A stretch of 64,000 nucleotides of DNA. It comes from Viridibacillus soli (lineage in GTDB: Bacteria; Bacillota; Bacilli; Bacillales_A; Planococcaceae). The stretch is taken from NCBI RefSeq assembly GCF_016612995.1, contig NZ_JAEOAH010000003.1, positions 186,001 to 250,000 of the forward strand, in the 5' to 3' direction. Each line of letters starts with the position of its first letter. Position 1 is the stretch's first letter. A model generated the notes under the pieces. The model was not told the DNA's origin. It ran no database searches and was given only the letters and a program-made list of their open reading frames with translations. Below are positions 63,941 to 64,000 of this stretch, in pieces. A program made the position numbers and the translations under genes.

Positions 63941-64000
63941 TTATAAGGATCTTTGAATGACCGCACGATCTTCTGCTTTCATGCGTCCGATGGAACGAGT
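63941..64000 (-). CDS. C-terminal end of a gene continuing beyond the window
   Basis: Nineteen codons TRSIGRMKAEDRAVIQRSL then TAA, immediately before a strong terminator. A short basic tail ending in a helix; MazF/PemK-like toxins can end in a similar way, but 19 residues are too few to assign. Confidence 0.45.
   Translation of the reverse strand, partial: TRSIGRMKAEDRAVIQRSL

Noticed and set aside
1..64000. tRNA or rRNA genes
   Set aside because: Read through for cloverleaf-like GC-rich stretches and CCA-type ends; none was convincing. The GC-rich peaks are the three mobile repeats.

Overview
The window looks like a chromosomal stretch of a low-GC, endospore-forming Bacillales bacterium, most likely Lysinibacillus or a close relative. 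This placement is inference. It rests on AT-rich DNA, strong GGAGG-type ribosome binding sites, frequent TTG starts, spore genes (SspH-type SASP, YfhD-like and Cse60-like proteins), a KinB/LytS-like orphan kinase and an anthrax-PA/Vip1-family toxin gene. No rRNA, tRNA or CRISPR array was seen.

Layout. 1-2.8 kb: a TetR regulator leading an amino-acid (cystine-type) ABC transporter operon, with a palindromic operator over the regulator start. 3-10 kb: a nucleoside deoxyribosyltransferase-like gene, a broken IS4 transposase, signal peptidase I, an acetyltransferase, a MerR/GAP-family pair, a DUF4097 lipoprotein and a DUF1540 protein. 10-19.5 kb: micro-ORFs, a patatin-like lipase, Maf, a sensor kinase and a large SWIM/SNF2 helicase. 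19.5-27.5 kb: an amino-acid permease with a consensus promoter, a PgeF-type laccase-domain protein, a ferritin-like protein, SelO and a lipoprotein. 27.9-31.2 kb: a PadR/HAAS-type operon ending in a membrane protein built from a repeated Trp-Pro unit, then an ECF sigma/anti-sigma pair. 33-35.7 kb: QueT with a structured leader, an SDR enzyme, a DUF2829 (Tad2-like) protein and a spore-protein pair. 35.9-47.8 kb: a two-lobed aspartyl-protease-like protein, a LytTR regulator, a doubly broken exonuclease, DJ-1/PfpI, Lrp, an XRE/DUF2975 pair, an esterase, a GyrI-DinB fusion and a decaying ABC-2 exporter operon.

48-62 kb is accessory in character. It holds a secreted discoidin/Ig-like protein, a 922-aa PA/Vip1-like pore-forming toxin subunit with no signal peptide and no A-subunit gene beside it, an amidase remnant, three transposase remnants, two ssb remnants, small phage-like genes and a small secreted two-cysteine peptide near two copies of an 83-bp direct repeat. 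A YeiB-like DUF418 membrane protein closes the window.

Three copies of a 190-270 bp GC-cored repeat with terminal inverted repeats lie between genes at 15.2, 32.3 and 41.4 kb. Gene decay is widespread: nonsense mutations, frameshifts and deletion fusions occur at more than ten loci, so parts of the window are actively degrading. Calls are from reading the sequence only; no database search was possible.
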